DNA from: Spirosoma rigui
Lineage (GTDB): Bacteria; Bacteroidota; Bacteroidia; Cytophagales; Spirosomataceae
Length of the DNA: 64,000 nucleotides
Direction of reading: 5' to 3'
Assembly: GCF_002067135.1 (NCBI RefSeq)
Contig: NZ_CP020105.1
Span: 744,001-808,000, forward strand
The translations under genes and the position numbers were made by a program. Shown in pieces: positions 32,717-41,869 of this stretch. The notes beneath the pieces are model-generated. The model was not told where the DNA came from. It saw only the letters and a list, made by a program, of their open reading frames with translations, and did not search any database. Each line of letters begins with the position of its first letter. The first letter of the stretch is position 1.

Positions 32717-33586
32717 ATGACCGCTTTATTTGAAAAAATCACGATCAACGAGCAAAATTCACTGCTCGTGCGTCAGTTTCAAATGCCTTATTTCGATGTT
32801 CCCTGGCATTATCACCCGGAATATGAGCTCACCTACATTGTTCGGGGTGACGGGCGCCGGTTTGTGGGCGACCACGTCGAATCGTTCACCGCTGGCGATC
32901 TGATCCTGATCGGGCCGGATATGCCCCATTTCTGGCGAAGTGATGAGGAGTACTACCGTCCTACTTCGTCGTTGAAAGCCGAATGGGTCGTTGTCCAGTT
33001 TCCCATTGCGTTCGGTCAGGATGTGCTGGCTAACCTGCCCGAAGCCAGTGCCGTCACCTCGTTGCTACACCGGGCCCGCTACGGTCTTCGGTTTAGTCCG
33101 GCGGCAACCGCTGAAGTAGCGCAGGATATTGAGCAGTTAACGAAAGAAAGCGGTCTGAAACAGGTTTTGAGCATCTTGTCCATCCTCGACCAGCTGGCGA
33201 ACGACCGCGACGCCCACCTGCTGGCCAGTGATGGTTACCAGCTGGCACCGGGCACGGCCGAAACGGAACGGATGAAACGCGTGCTGGAGTTTATCCTCAA
33301 TAATTTCCGGGACGAGATCCGCGTGGAGCAGATTGCGTCGGTAGCCGGACTGGCTCCCGCAGCTTTCTGTCGGTATTTCAAGAAGCGTACCCGCAAGTCG
33401 TTTATCGAATACCTGAACGAAATGCGCATCAGCCACGCCCGCAAATTACTCACCAACAACGACTTGAGCGTTGGACAGGCGGGCATAGAGTGTGGCTTCA
33501 ACAACGTATCGCATTTTCACCGGCAGTTCAAACTGCACACCGGTATGACACCCTTGCGTTACCAGACGTTGTCGCACAAGAAATAG
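32717..33586 (+). CDS. AraC-family transcriptional regulator
   Basis: A 289-residue regulator: an N-terminal cupin-like sensor domain (about 20-90; PWHYHPEYELTYIVRGDG and PDMPHFWRSD, with histidines that could bind a metal or ligand) and two C-terminal helix-turn-helix motifs (about 188-285; IRVEQIASVAGLAPAAFCRY and VGQAGIECGFNNVSHFHR). It is divergent from the PhyH oxygenase and likely controls it and itself. TAATTTTG at 32660-32667 is a candidate -7 box. The inducer is unknown. Confidence 0.9.
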   Translation: MTALFEKITINEQNSLLVRQFQMPYFDVPWHYHPEYELTYIVRGDGRRFVGDHVESFTAGDLILIGPDMPHFWRSDEEYYRPTSSLKAEWVVVQFPIAFGQDVLANLPEASAVTSLLHRARYGLRFSPAATAEVAQDIEQLTKESGLKQVLSILSILDQLANDRDAHLLASDGYQLAPGTAETERMKRVLEFILNNFRDEIRVEQIASVAGLAPAAFCRYFKKRTRKSFIEYLNEMRISHARKLLTNNDLSVGQAGIECGFNNVSHFHRQFKLHTGMTPLRYQTLSHKK

Positions 33587-33653
33587 CTCACTCCGTTGTT
33601 CATTAGTGGCCGGGGGAGCCAAAAATCTTCCTCATTCTCTGCATTTTCTCCCG

Positions 33654-33661
33654 TACCTTTG
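33654..33661 (+). promoter_or_regulatory. Candidate -7 element of glyA promoter
   Basis: TACCTTTG followed by TGGTC, the same eleven bases as upstream of the aminotransferase at 1684; 78 bases before glyA. No matching -33 TTG is seen. Confidence 0.4.
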
Positions 33662-33739
33662 TGGTCTAACCGGTTGTTTAGCGCTTGCCAGAGCACCGTT
33701 GAATCGCCGATCTAACTGAATACAAAACCGCTCGCAGCA

Positions 33740-35032
33740 ATGACGACCGAAACCACCACCACCCGCGATACGCAGGTGTTTGACCTGATTGCCAAAGAAC
33801 AGCACCGGCAGGAGTCGGGTATTGAGCTGATCGCTTCCGAAAACTTTGTATCACCCGCCGTCATGGAAGCGGCCGGGAGCGTTCTTACCAATAAATATGC
33901 CGAAGGCCTTCCCGGCAAACGCTACTACGGCGGTTGTGAGGTGGTCGATCATGTGGAGCAGATTGCCATTGACCGGGCCAAAGAACTGTTCGGCGCTACC
34001 TGGGTTAACGTGCAGCCCCACTCGGGAGCCAACGCCAATACCGCAGTATTCGTAGCCTGCCTCCATCCCGGCGACACAATTCTTGGTTTCGATCTGAGCC
34101 ACGGTGGCCACCTGACCCACGGTTCGTCGGTGAACATCTCGGGTAAATATTTTCGCCCCACATTCTACGGTGTCGAGCGTGAAACGGGTGTGATCAACTA
34201 CGATATAGTGGCCGAAACGGCGAAACGCGAGCGGCCCAAGATGCTCATCTGTGGCGCATCGGCCTACAGCCGTGATTGGGATTACGCCCGGCTGCGTGCC
34301 ATTGCCGACGAGGTTGGTGCTCTGCTGCTCGCCGACGTGTCCCACCCGGCGGGTCTGATTGCCAAAGGTCTGTTGAACGATCCGCTGGCACATGCCCATA
34401 TCGTGACCACCACCACCCACAAAACACTGCGGGGTACGCGGGGCGGTATGATCATGATGCGCAACGATTTCGAGAACCCATTCGGTATCAAAACGCCCAA
34501 AGGAGAAACCCGGCTGATGTCATCCCTGCTGGATTCGGGCGTGTTCCCCGGCACGCAGGGCGGTCCGCTGGAACACATTATTGCGGCTAAAGCGGTTGCC
34601 TTCGGCGAAGCCCTCACCGACGATTTCTACGACTACGCCGTTCGGGTGAAAGCCAACGCCCAGGCCATGGCCAAAGCCTTTACCGACCGTGGGTACTCAA
34701 TCATTTCGGGTGGCACCGATAATCACCTGATGCTGATTGATTTGCGCAGCAAAGGGCTGACCGGCAAACTGGCCGAGAACACGCTGATCAAAGCCGATAT
34801 CACGATCAACAAAAACATGGTACCCTTCGACGATAAGTCGCCGATGGTAACCTCGGGGATGCGGGTAGGAACGGCCGCAATGACGACGCGTGGTCTGAAT
34901 GAATCGGACATGGAGCAAATCGTCGTATATATTGACCGGGTGCTGATGAACCACAATGACGAAGCGACCCTGGCTACCGTAAAAGAAGAAATCAACGAGT
35001 GGATGAAAGCATTTCCGCTCTTTAAAAGTTAA
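33740..35032 (+). CDS. glyA: Serine hydroxymethyltransferase
   Basis: A 430-residue PLP enzyme that interconverts serine and tetrahydrofolate with glycine and 5,10-methylene-tetrahydrofolate. The PLP lysine is in [15 protein letters not shown]; other landmarks are [12 protein letters not shown] near the N-terminus, [32 protein letters not shown] and [10 protein letters not shown]. Length is normal for the bacterial form (about 420-430). It supplies one-carbon units used by panB and purine synthesis. It is followed by a hairpin-bearing spacer before tatC. Confidence 0.96.
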   Translation: MTTETTTTRDTQVFDLIAKEQHRQESGIELIASENFVSPAVMEAAGSVLTNKYAEGLPGKRYYGGCEVVDHVEQIAIDRAKELFGATWVNVQPHSGANANTAVFVACLHPGDTILGFDLSHGGHLTHGSSVNISGKYFRPTFYGVERETGVINYDIVAETAKRERPKMLICGASAYSRDWDYARLRAIADEVGALLLADVSHPAGLIAKGLLNDPLAHAHIVTTTTHKTLRGTRGGMIMMRNDFENPFGIKTPKGETRLMSSLLDSGVFPGTQGGPLEHIIAAKAVAFGEALTDDFYDYAVRVKANAQAMAKAFTDRGYSIISGGTDNHLMLIDLRSKGLTGKLAENTLIKADITINKNMVPFDDKSPMVTSGMRVGTAAMTTRGLNESDMEQIVVYIDRVLMNHNDEATLATVKEEINEWMKAFPLFKS

Positions 35033-35049
35033 TTGTGAATGCTGACTGG

Positions 35050-35094
35050 GCAAATGAGTGAAAGCATTGGCGCAACTGCCTTTCACTCATTTGC
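35050..35094. repeat. 15-bp hairpin between glyA and tatC
   Basis: GCAAATGAGTGAAAG (35050-35064) and its exact complement (35080-35094) around a 15-base loop. CACTCA recurs just downstream. Without a T tract it is more likely a processing or stability element than a terminator. Confidence 0.5.
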
Positions 35095-35128
35095 TTAATC
35101 ACTCAATCACTCATTCGCCGTTTAAAAA

Positions 35129-35986
35129 ATGCCACTCGACCAACTGACTGACGAAGAAATTGATCAGGAAGGAAAAGAAATGTCCTTTTTAGATCATCTG
35201 GAAGAACTCCGCTGGCATATTATCCGCGCCGTGGGCTCCATATTCCTGTTTGCTATCATTGCCTTTATATTCATCGAGGATATTTTCAGAGTTGTTGTCA
35301 TGGGTCCCAAGAACCCGGACTTCTGGACGTATCGGATGATGTGTAAGCTGGCTGATGCAACCGGATACGCCGATCTCTGTGTGACGAAACTCAACTTTGA
35401 ACTGCAATCGCTGGGCGTATCGGACCAATTCACGATGGCCATGACGTCGTCGGCGATTATTGGTCTCTGTTTCGCTTTCCCGTATGCGTTCTGGGAAGTG
35501 TGGCGCTTTATTAAACCTGGCCTCCGGAACGTTGAGAAGCAGGCGGCACGGGGTGCGGTATTCTTTGTATCGTTGTTGTTCCTGCTTGGCTTGTTCTTCG
35601 GCTATTACATTGTGTCGCCCTTAGCGATCAACTTCCTGGCCAATTTCCAGATTACGCCCGAGATCAAAAACCAGTTCGATATCACCTCTTACATTGGCAT
35701 CCTCGTGACGCTCTCATTGGGTTGCGCGCTCATTTTCCAGATGCCGATGGTAGCTTATGTGCTTTCCAAAGTGGGGGTGCTAACCCCTAAGTTCATGCGT
35801 GAGTACCGTAAACACGCCTGGATTGTAATCCTGGTGGTAGCCGGTATCATCACCCCATCGCCCGATATTTATAGCCAGGTGCTGGTTGCGTTGCCCCTGA
35901 CACTCCTGTATGAAGTGAGTATTCTGGTGTCGGCCCGGATTGAGAAAGCCCGGCTTAAAGCACAACGCGAACTGATGCAGTCCTAA
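35129..35986 (+). CDS. tatC: Sec-independent protein translocase TatC
   Basis: A 285-residue inner membrane protein with six helices. The cytoplasmic start MSFLDHLEELRWHIIRAVGS carries the conserved twin-arginine-signal recognition site; AFPYAFWEVWRFIKPGL and the FGYYIVSPLAINFLANF segment are also typical. A 12-residue extra N-terminus precedes this. tatA is not next to it, so the pore subunit must be elsewhere. It follows glyA and the two may be cotranscribed across a 96-base spacer. It ends in a strong terminator. Confidence 0.94.
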   Translation: MPLDQLTDEEIDQEGKEMSFLDHLEELRWHIIRAVGSIFLFAIIAFIFIEDIFRVVVMGPKNPDFWTYRMMCKLADATGYADLCVTKLNFELQSLGVSDQFTMAMTSSAIIGLCFAFPYAFWEVWRFIKPGLRNVEKQAARGAVFFVSLLFLLGLFFGYYIVSPLAINFLANFQITPEIKNQFDITSYIGILVTLSLGCALIFQMPMVAYVLSKVGVLTPKFMREYRKHAWIVILVVAGIITPSPDIYSQVLVALPLTLLYEVSILVSARIEKARLKAQRELMQS

Positions 35987-35999
35987 TTGACTCCTGAGT

Positions 36000-36041
36000 A
36001 ACACAAAAAGGTCTGTTCACTCGAACGGACCTTTTTGTGTT
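36000..36041. terminator. tatC terminator
   Basis: AACACAAAAAGGTC and its complement make a long stem (about 19 bp with one G-T pair) around a 4-base loop, with a T-rich 3' side. Confidence 0.9.
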
Positions 36042-36125
36042 ATACGCCGTTACAGTAACGATTCGCAATTCAATACTCTCCGGCAACGGGCTTTGCTTAA
36101 CTGCCGGACGAAGACAACCGAACCA

Positions 36126-36347
36126 ATGCCTACTTTCGATTTTCGCCGATACCATATTCGCTCCATCAACGCAGCTACCGATGCTGAACGGGCCGCCATC
36201 AACCAGGAGCTAAAAGATCTTTATGCATCACTATCCGATGCAGAGAAGAACGAGTTTAACCAGCAGTTGCAGGCTTTTCTGTCCAAAGAAGTGGGCCGTA
36301 TCAAATCCGACTACGAGTCGGTGAAAGGTGGCATGGGCAATAATTAG
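36126..36347 (+). CDS. Small 73-residue helical protein, unknown
   Basis: A 73-residue soluble protein beginning MPTFDFRRYHIRSINAATDA. It is highly charged and almost wholly helical: ERAAINQELKDLYASLSDAE then KNEFNQQLQAFLSKEVGRIK. No signal peptide or membrane segment. I do not recognise the family. The ATG at 36126 is preferred to an upstream in-frame start at 36093. Its stop overlaps the convergent DUF58 gene by 4 bases. Lying between terminators and a convergent gene, it seems monocistronic. Confidence 0.6.
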   Translation: MPTFDFRRYHIRSINAATDAERAAINQELKDLYASLSDAEKNEFNQQLQAFLSKEVGRIKSDYESVKGGMGNN

Positions 36348-37735
36348 ATCATCCCGCGGGCTTTCAGTTCCAGGTATTTGTTGATCGTATTCGCTGTCAA
36401 ATTCTGGGGCGTGGTCAGGATGGTCTGAATACCGTACTGAGTCAGCTCTTTCACAATTTGCTTTTTCTCGAAAGCGAATTTTTCACCAATTGTCTTCATG
36501 TACACCTGCTCGGTATCCGTAGCGGGTCGTTCGAGCAGGCTACGCAATTCGGTGTTCTCGAAAAAGATTACGAGCAGCAGATGATCATTAGCCAGCCGGC
36601 GCAGGTAGGGCAGCTGCCGGTGCAGGGCGTTCACGGTTTCGAAGTTTGTAAACAGGAGTAACAGACTCCGCTGTCGAATGCGCGTTCGGACACCGGCGTA
36701 CAGGCTTTCGTAATCTGTTTCCAGAAATCGGGTTCTCTGCCGGTACAGCAGTTCCAGAATCTTGAGCAACTGACCCGACCGGCGGTCGGCCGGCAGAATT
36801 TGACCAATATGATCAGAGAACGTAAGGATCCCCGCCCGGTCCTGTTTCAGTAGCGCAATGTTGCTCAGCACCAGGCTGGCGTTGATGGCGTAGTCGAGCA
36901 GGGTCAGCCCCTCGAACGGTGACTGCATAACCCGGCCTTTATCGATCAGGCAGTAAACCGGCTGCGACCGCTCGTCCTGATAGGCGTTGATCTGGAGCGA
37001 AGCCCCCCGAGGATCGCTACGCCGAGCCGTGGCCTTCCAGTTCACCGTCCGTACATCGTCGCCGGTAGTATAGGGTCGCACCTGTTCAAATTCCATGCTA
37101 TGTCCCAGCCGCCGGATGCGCTTCATCCCCACTTCACTCAGGCGGTTCGTAGCGGCCAGCAGTTCATACTGGCGCATCTGTAAAAAAGACGGGTACACCG
37201 CCACCAGTTTCCCCTGTTCAAACTGATACCGGCGCTTCACCAGGCCCAGCGGTGAACGCACGAACACGTTCACGGTCCCAAAACTATACTCGCCCCGGCG
37301 AGTTGGTCGAAGTTCGTATTGGATCACCTGCGTCTGTCGCGGACCAATCCGGGCCCTGAACAGAATATCCCGCCGTTGAAACTGAAAAGGAATTTCGTCG
37401 ATCACCTCTACGTCAGTCTGAAACGGATAGCGGTTTTCGAGGTAGATACTCAAGGGGTTTTCGTCGCCGTTCGAGAGTCGGTCCGGGACATCGCGCCGGG
37501 CGAAAAACGCGTCGGCACCAGCTTGTCCGTAGCTACCATTCGGACCAGCCTGGGTATCCTTTCGTCTGAATAGCAACCAGATATCCAGTCCGATCAGGAC
37601 GAGAAACACGATAAAACCAATTTGAACCAATGGAAAGAGCACCGGAAACGCATAAGCTGCCACGAACAGCAAGACGAACACGGCAAGCACAAACCACAGG
37701 CGGTTAGCCACAAATAGCGCACGGAATAACTTCAT
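36344..37735 (-). CDS. DUF58 membrane protein of MoxR cluster
   Basis: A 463-residue protein with two N-terminal membrane helices (about 8-28 and 33-55) and a cytoplasmic or periplasmic part with the DUF58 signature RRLGHSMEFEQVRPYTTGDD followed by VRTVNWKATARRSDP (about 212-246). A von Willebrand A-like fold follows. DUF58 proteins are regular partners of MoxR AAA+ ATPases. Here two unrelated secreted genes sit between moxR and DUF58, which is uncommon. It is the last gene of the operon, 20 bases after the TPR gene. Confidence 0.9.
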   Translation of the reverse strand: MKLFRALFVANRLWFVLAVFVLLFVAAYAFPVLFPLVQIGFIVFLVLIGLDIWLLFRRKDTQAGPNGSYGQAGADAFFARRDVPDRLSNGDENPLSIYLENRYPFQTDVEVIDEIPFQFQRRDILFRARIGPRQTQVIQYELRPTRRGEYSFGTVNVFVRSPLGLVKRRYQFEQGKLVAVYPSFLQMRQYELLAATNRLSEVGMKRIRRLGHSMEFEQVRPYTTGDDVRTVNWKATARRSDPRGASLQINAYQDERSQPVYCLIDKGRVMQSPFEGLTLLDYAINASLVLSNIALLKQDRAGILTFSDHIGQILPADRRSGQLLKILELLYRQRTRFLETDYESLYAGVRTRIRQRSLLLLFTNFETVNALHRQLPYLRRLANDHLLLVIFFENTELRSLLERPATDTEQVYMKTIGEKFAFEKKQIVKELTQYGIQTILTTPQNLTANTINKYLELKARGMI

Positions 37736-37755
37736 TATTGTTCAGGCCCAAGGCG

Positions 37756-38580
37756 TCAATCGTTAGCCTTCAATTTATTTAGTATCTCGTCTATTTCTTC
37801 CTCGTAAACGGGGTTATACTCATCTTCCTGATAGTCGATGGTCCGTTCGGCCCGCAGGGCTTTGTACAGGAAAGAAGCGTCTTCAAAAGCAGTCCGGGCT
37901 TCAGCGAGCCGATTCAGTTGACGAAGTGCCCGGCCTTTGTGATAGGCGACCAGGGCGCTTCGTCCGTAATTCCTGGCGGCCTTAGTTAGATCTAGCAATG
38001 CTTTTTCTGCTTGTCCGGCAGCCAGATAGCTAACGGCTCTGCTCACAAAATGCCGGTAGTTGACCCATTCGTCCCCGTGTTTGGCCGATAGGGAGTCGAT
38101 GCCGATGCTAAAGTGGCGAATTGCGGTTGGATGATCACCAAGGCTTCGGTATGTTAGCCCCAGCAAGTAACTGACCGGATTATTCCCGATCATATCATCG
38201 AGTCTGGTCGTCAACGCATCATACGCCTGTAGGTGGCGCAGGGCGCGGTTATAGTCATGAAGCCGGGACAGGTAACTCTCGCCGATAAACCCATGTTCCC
38301 GGGGATAACTGTCGGCCATTTTCTCCATCCATGACGTAGCTTCCTCATAGTTCTTTTGCGCGAGATACGTGAAAACCCGCGCCCGATAGGCCTGTACAGT
38401 ACTCCCGGCTGCTTCCAGCCTGTCCAGGGGTATGGCGCGTCGTCCGGCGGTGAAAAATGCCGTCTCGTCCAAGGGCTGCCGATTCGTTGCCAGCATAAGC
38501 GCCGACGACCTCAGGTAGTAAGCGCCATCCTGCGCGATGGATGAGACCGACAGAAGACAAAAGAAGACCAGTTCTTTCAT
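37756..38580 (-). CDS. Secreted TPR-like protein of MoxR operon
   Basis: A 274-residue protein with a short signal peptide (MKELVFFCLLSVSSIAQ) and weak tetratricopeptide repeats, e.g. VFTYLAQKNYEEATSWMEKM, YRSLGDHPTAIRHFSIG and AYHKGRALRQLNRLAEARTA. It ends with an acidic tail (YEEEIDEILNKLKAND). The ATG at 38580 overlaps the stop of the upstream gene by 4 bases, so it is part of the operon. A scaffold or recruiting role for the MoxR-linked complex in the periplasm is an inference. Confidence 0.8.
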   Translation of the reverse strand: MKELVFFCLLSVSSIAQDGAYYLRSSALMLATNRQPLDETAFFTAGRRAIPLDRLEAAGSTVQAYRARVFTYLAQKNYEEATSWMEKMADSYPREHGFIGESYLSRLHDYNRALRHLQAYDALTTRLDDMIGNNPVSYLLGLTYRSLGDHPTAIRHFSIGIDSLSAKHGDEWVNYRHFVSRAVSYLAAGQAEKALLDLTKAARNYGRSALVAYHKGRALRQLNRLAEARTAFEDASFLYKALRAERTIDYQEDEYNPVYEEEIDEILNKLKAND

Positions 38581-39716
38581 GGCAGAATATCGGTTATGTA
38601 GCCGTCTTTGAGCCGAACTGTGAGCGACACCGCGGTATCCCGAGTCTGGTCGGCGGGATCTTTGCCGGGATGCAGGAAAGCAGTTGTCGCCAGGTGGTTC
38701 CGGCAGATCGTAAGCAGCTGGCTGGTGAGCAGGTGGTCGAATGCTTTCGGGCAGTAATCATCGCCAACGCCTTTCACGTCAAACAAGCCGCTTTCGCCGG
38801 CGCAGTTGACCACAAACGAGATTGTCAGCAAACCGGACTGGCCCCGGGTCGTTACCGGCTGGTAATACCTCGCCAGCAGCTGGTTCAATTCATAACGCCG
38901 GGACGTATTACTTAACCGAACGGTTTGCCACAGGGGCTGGAAACAGGTTGAACACGGTTGAAAACTCGTAGCACGATACGGTTCGTCAGGGAGCAGGCTG
39001 CGGACCCGTCGAAATGTTTCTGTTGCCACTGCACAACCGTTCCAACCGATGGCCTGGAACTGGTTCGGTGAAACATCCATAACCTGCCACAATGGTTTGT
39101 AACCGCCCTCGCGGGTATGCTGGCTGCCCGACAGCACCAGAAACACCGACTGTTCGAACACAGCTAACCGCCAGAAGTGCGTCGTGTGCTGCTGCGTTGC
39201 GTGATAATTCAGGCTGGCCCGCCCGTTGGAGTACAAAGAGACGGTCAGGTTGGCTGATTGCCAGACCTGACCGCTCAGGTGCTGGTACGTACGGACCGAA
39301 TCCATCGGAACGCTGGAGAACCGGCGGAAAACCATTGGAAATGCGGCCCCAACACGTAGTAAGTCCTCCTGTATCGTCACTAGCCGGGGGGCAAAGTGGA
39401 TGGTATCCAGCCGAACCCGCTCGCCTTCCATTGCCCAGGTCGATGTCATTGGCGCGGCCGAGCCATCGACCATACCCAGCCGATAAACACTGTCGGCCGA
39501 TAATTGCATGTAGGTCGGCAGTGGGCAGGTAAAGTCAGCATCCAGTTCCGTATGAACGCCAATCCAGGTACCCGTCAGTTGCGCCCGTGTTTGCCCGTTG
39601 GCAGATGACACGGGTAAACACGGGCAAAAAAAACACAGGCTCCAAAGATACCATCGACACACGCTTAGCCAACGGGCCAACGGGATAGCGCAGATGATAT
39701 CATTCCTGCTTTTCAT
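38577..39716 (-). CDS. Secreted protein of unknown function in MoxR operon
   Basis: A 379-residue protein with a long N-terminal hydrophobic leader (LYLWSLCFFCPCLPVSSANG-like, about 22-42), then a region with a lipocalin-like feel (TGTWIGVHTELDADFT, about 49-64), and a C-terminal TonB_C-like stretch (LLTISFVVNCAGESGLFDV). Cysteines occur in pairs (FQPCSTCFQP). I do not recognise the family. It overlaps both neighbours (moxR and the TPR gene) by 4 bases each, so it is cotranslated. I infer a periplasmic accessory role. Confidence 0.7.
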   Translation of the reverse strand: MKSRNDIICAIPLARWLSVCRWYLWSLCFFCPCLPVSSANGQTRAQLTGTWIGVHTELDADFTCPLPTYMQLSADSVYRLGMVDGSAAPMTSTWAMEGERVRLDTIHFAPRLVTIQEDLLRVGAAFPMVFRRFSSVPMDSVRTYQHLSGQVWQSANLTVSLYSNGRASLNYHATQQHTTHFWRLAVFEQSVFLVLSGSQHTREGGYKPLWQVMDVSPNQFQAIGWNGCAVATETFRRVRSLLPDEPYRATSFQPCSTCFQPLWQTVRLSNTSRRYELNQLLARYYQPVTTRGQSGLLTISFVVNCAGESGLFDVKGVGDDYCPKAFDHLLTSQLLTICRNHLATTAFLHPGKDPADQTRDTAVSLTVRLKDGYITDILP

Positions 39717-40687
39717 CGGGGAACGTCTATTTTCTGGGCCAGCTGCGTAATAACTTCATCGGCAGTGCCGCCTTCCATCTCACGCTCAGGGGTCAGCAGT
39801 ACCCGGTGGCGCAGGACCGGAGCCGCCAGTTCCTGAACGTCTTCGGGGGTTATAAAATCGCGCCCCCGTAGCGTAGCCAAGGCTTTTGCGCTGTTCAGCA
39901 AAGCCACCGACGCCCTTGGCGATGCACCCAGATACAATGACTTGCTGGACCGGGTGGCCTGCACGATCTGGGCGATGTACCCGAACAGGTTATCGTCCAC
40001 GTGAATTTGATGAACCTGAGCCCGTAGCGCCGACAGCTGCCCAGCGTCGAGCACCGACCGGACCGCATCAACGGCATCGGCGAGGTTCCGGCGCTGGTGG
40101 TGCCCGCGCAGAATGTCGATTTCTTCCGCCGGTGACGGGTATCCCACTACGATTTTAAACAGGAAGCGATCCAGCTGCGCTTCGGGCAGGCGGTAGGTAC
40201 CCTCCTGCTCAATTGGATTCTGGGTAGCCAGCACCATGAACGGTTCGTCGAGCCGATAGGTGACGCCGTCGTTTGTTACCTGCCGCTCTTCCATCACTTC
40301 AAACAGCGCAGCCTGTGTTTTGGCCGGTGCCCGGTTGATTTCGTCGATCAGAACCAGATTAGAAAAAATGGGCCCCTGCCGGAACGAGAAATCGCCGGTC
40401 TTGGGCATGAAAACCGATGTTCCCAATACGTCCGATGGCATCAGGTCTGGCGTGAACTGAATCCGGCTGAAACCAACAGACATGGTTTTGGCCAGTAGTT
40501 TAGCGGTTAATGTTTTGGCTACCCCCGGCACCCCTTCAATCAGGACGTGCCCGTCGGCGAGTAAAGCGGTCAGCAACAGGTCGACCGTCTGGTGTTGACC
40601 CACGATAACGTTACCCACTTCGGCCCGAATGGCATCAACAGCGGTAGTCAGGTTGGTGAGGTCTGTGCGGGGATTTAGGGTATCCAT
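39713..40687 (-). CDS. MoxR-type AAA+ ATPase
   Basis: A 324-residue cytoplasmic ATPase. Walker A GVPGVAKT (52-59), Walker B LVLIDEINRAPAKTQAALFE (111-130), sensor-1 LATQNPIEQEGTYRLPEAQ and a C-terminal lid domain with ASPRASVALLNSAKALATLR are all of the MoxR type. MoxR ATPases act as chaperones that remodel or activate partner proteins; here the partners are likely the membrane proteins coded around it. It abuts the DUF4350 gene and overlaps the next gene by 4 bases. Confidence 0.94.
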   Translation of the reverse strand: MDTLNPRTDLTNLTTAVDAIRAEVGNVIVGQHQTVDLLLTALLADGHVLIEGVPGVAKTLTAKLLAKTMSVGFSRIQFTPDLMPSDVLGTSVFMPKTGDFSFRQGPIFSNLVLIDEINRAPAKTQAALFEVMEERQVTNDGVTYRLDEPFMVLATQNPIEQEGTYRLPEAQLDRFLFKIVVGYPSPAEEIDILRGHHQRRNLADAVDAVRSVLDAGQLSALRAQVHQIHVDDNLFGYIAQIVQATRSSKSLYLGASPRASVALLNSAKALATLRGRDFITPEDVQELAAPVLRHRVLLTPEREMEGGTADEVITQLAQKIDVPR

Positions 40688-41869
40688 TCAGGCAGTTTGA
40701 TTAAATTTTTCGATGGCGGCATTGATCGTCAGCAGGTCGTACTCAGACAGTGAAATGCTCTTCTGAGCGTTACGTAGCAGACGCACGAGGTCGGCCGCTT
40801 CGTCGTTGGTAATACCACTTTTCTGAGCCAGCTTTTTCGTAAACTCCGCGTCGAGGCTGATTGTGTTCAGCCCGTAACGTTCACGCAGATCGGCCAGGAA
40901 ATACTGTATTTTTTTTCGGGCCAGGTTATCATGGTCGCCCTGCTGAAAATAAAGGCGGCCAATGGTCTGAACGAAGTCGACGGATGTGTTTTGGGGGCGT
41001 TCAATGACCGGGATGACCCGTTGGGTTCGTTTACCGGCAAAGATGACATAGAAGATCAGGCCAAACACAACAACATAATACGCCCAGTTCAGAGCGGGCT
41101 GGCTCCAGATGTAACGGAAAATCGATTGCTCTTCTTTATCAAACCGGCCCTGCTTCTGGTATTCGTCCCAGTACGTGGGTACGGGGGGCAGATACGTCAG
41201 GGCTTTAGCTGCGTAGTCGGATGTTTTAGGGTCAAGTACGTAGTAGTTCGTAAACGCCAGAGGCAGGTTGTGGACCAGAAACTGCCCTTTTCCGTAGGCA
41301 ATTCTGATAAAAACAGGCTCCCGGCGCGCATTACGACCCAGAACGGTTATGCCTGCGGGTCGGGTAATGGTTAGAAAATTACGCCCGTCATCGTGGAAGA
41401 AATTGTAGGCGGCAGGATTGTGCAAGGCTGGATTGGTGAAATTCTGACGTAGCGTCGAGTCAGCTTTGGTCGGGTCTTTGACATCGGCTTTAAATCCCAG
41501 CGTTCTCCCGAGCGTGTCGGGTGGCTCGTAGGCTGAGATGAACACGTTATTCCCGCGCCGGACGTAGTCGAGCAATTGCTTCAGGTCGTTTCCATCGACG
41601 TTGAACTGCTGGGCCACAAATACATAATTGCTGGGGCCGGCAAGCTTCGTTTCGGTCAGAAAGTTATAGGCTGGCAGCCGCACCGTCTTAACCGCCCGCT
41701 GGCCCATTATCTCTGGCAACAGTTCAAACAGAGCCTGCGTGCCAAACGGTACTTTATCGTCATTCTGGTACGTGGGCGTCCAGTCGAGTGGTTTGGGCCG
41801 GTAATACTCGAACAGTACGTAACCGAGAACCGTAGCGAGCAGGATGAGCAAGTATTTGTTGGGCTTCAA
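40688..41869 (-). CDS. DUF4350 membrane protein of MoxR operon
   Basis: A 393-residue protein with one N-terminal membrane helix (about 5-22) and a second at about 263-282 (WAYYVVVFGLIFYVIFAGK). Between them is a periplasmic DUF4350 domain, with VPFGTQALFELLPEIMG, GGPSNYVFVAQQFN-like and LLDYVRRGNNVFISA, a Rossmann-like fold resembling GATase/ThuA domains. The start is TTG at 41869, overlapping the previous stop (TTGA). The C-terminal cytoplasmic tail is rich in L and K. It probably forms part of a membrane complex with DUF4129 and SpoIIM-like proteins. Confidence 0.85.
   Translation of the reverse strand: MKPNKYLLILLATVLGYVLFEYYRPKPLDWTPTYQNDDKVPFGTQALFELLPEIMGQRAVKTVRLPAYNFLTETKLAGPSNYVFVAQQFNVDGNDLKQLLDYVRRGNNVFISAYEPPDTLGRTLGFKADVKDPTKADSTLRQNFTNPALHNPAAYNFFHDDGRNFLTITRPAGITVLGRNARREPVFIRIAYGKGQFLVHNLPLAFTNYYVLDPKTSDYAAKALTYLPPVPTYWDEYQKQGRFDKEEQSIFRYIWSQPALNWAYYVVVFGLIFYVIFAGKRTQRVIPVIERPQNTSVDFVQTIGRLYFQQGDHDNLARKKIQYFLADLRERYGLNTISLDAEFTKKLAQKSGITNDEAADLVRLLRNAQKSISLSEYDLLTINAAIEKFNQTA

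Noticed and set aside
35129..35986. Incomplete Tat system because tatA is missing
   Set aside because: tatC is often unlinked from tatA; no inference can be made from one window.
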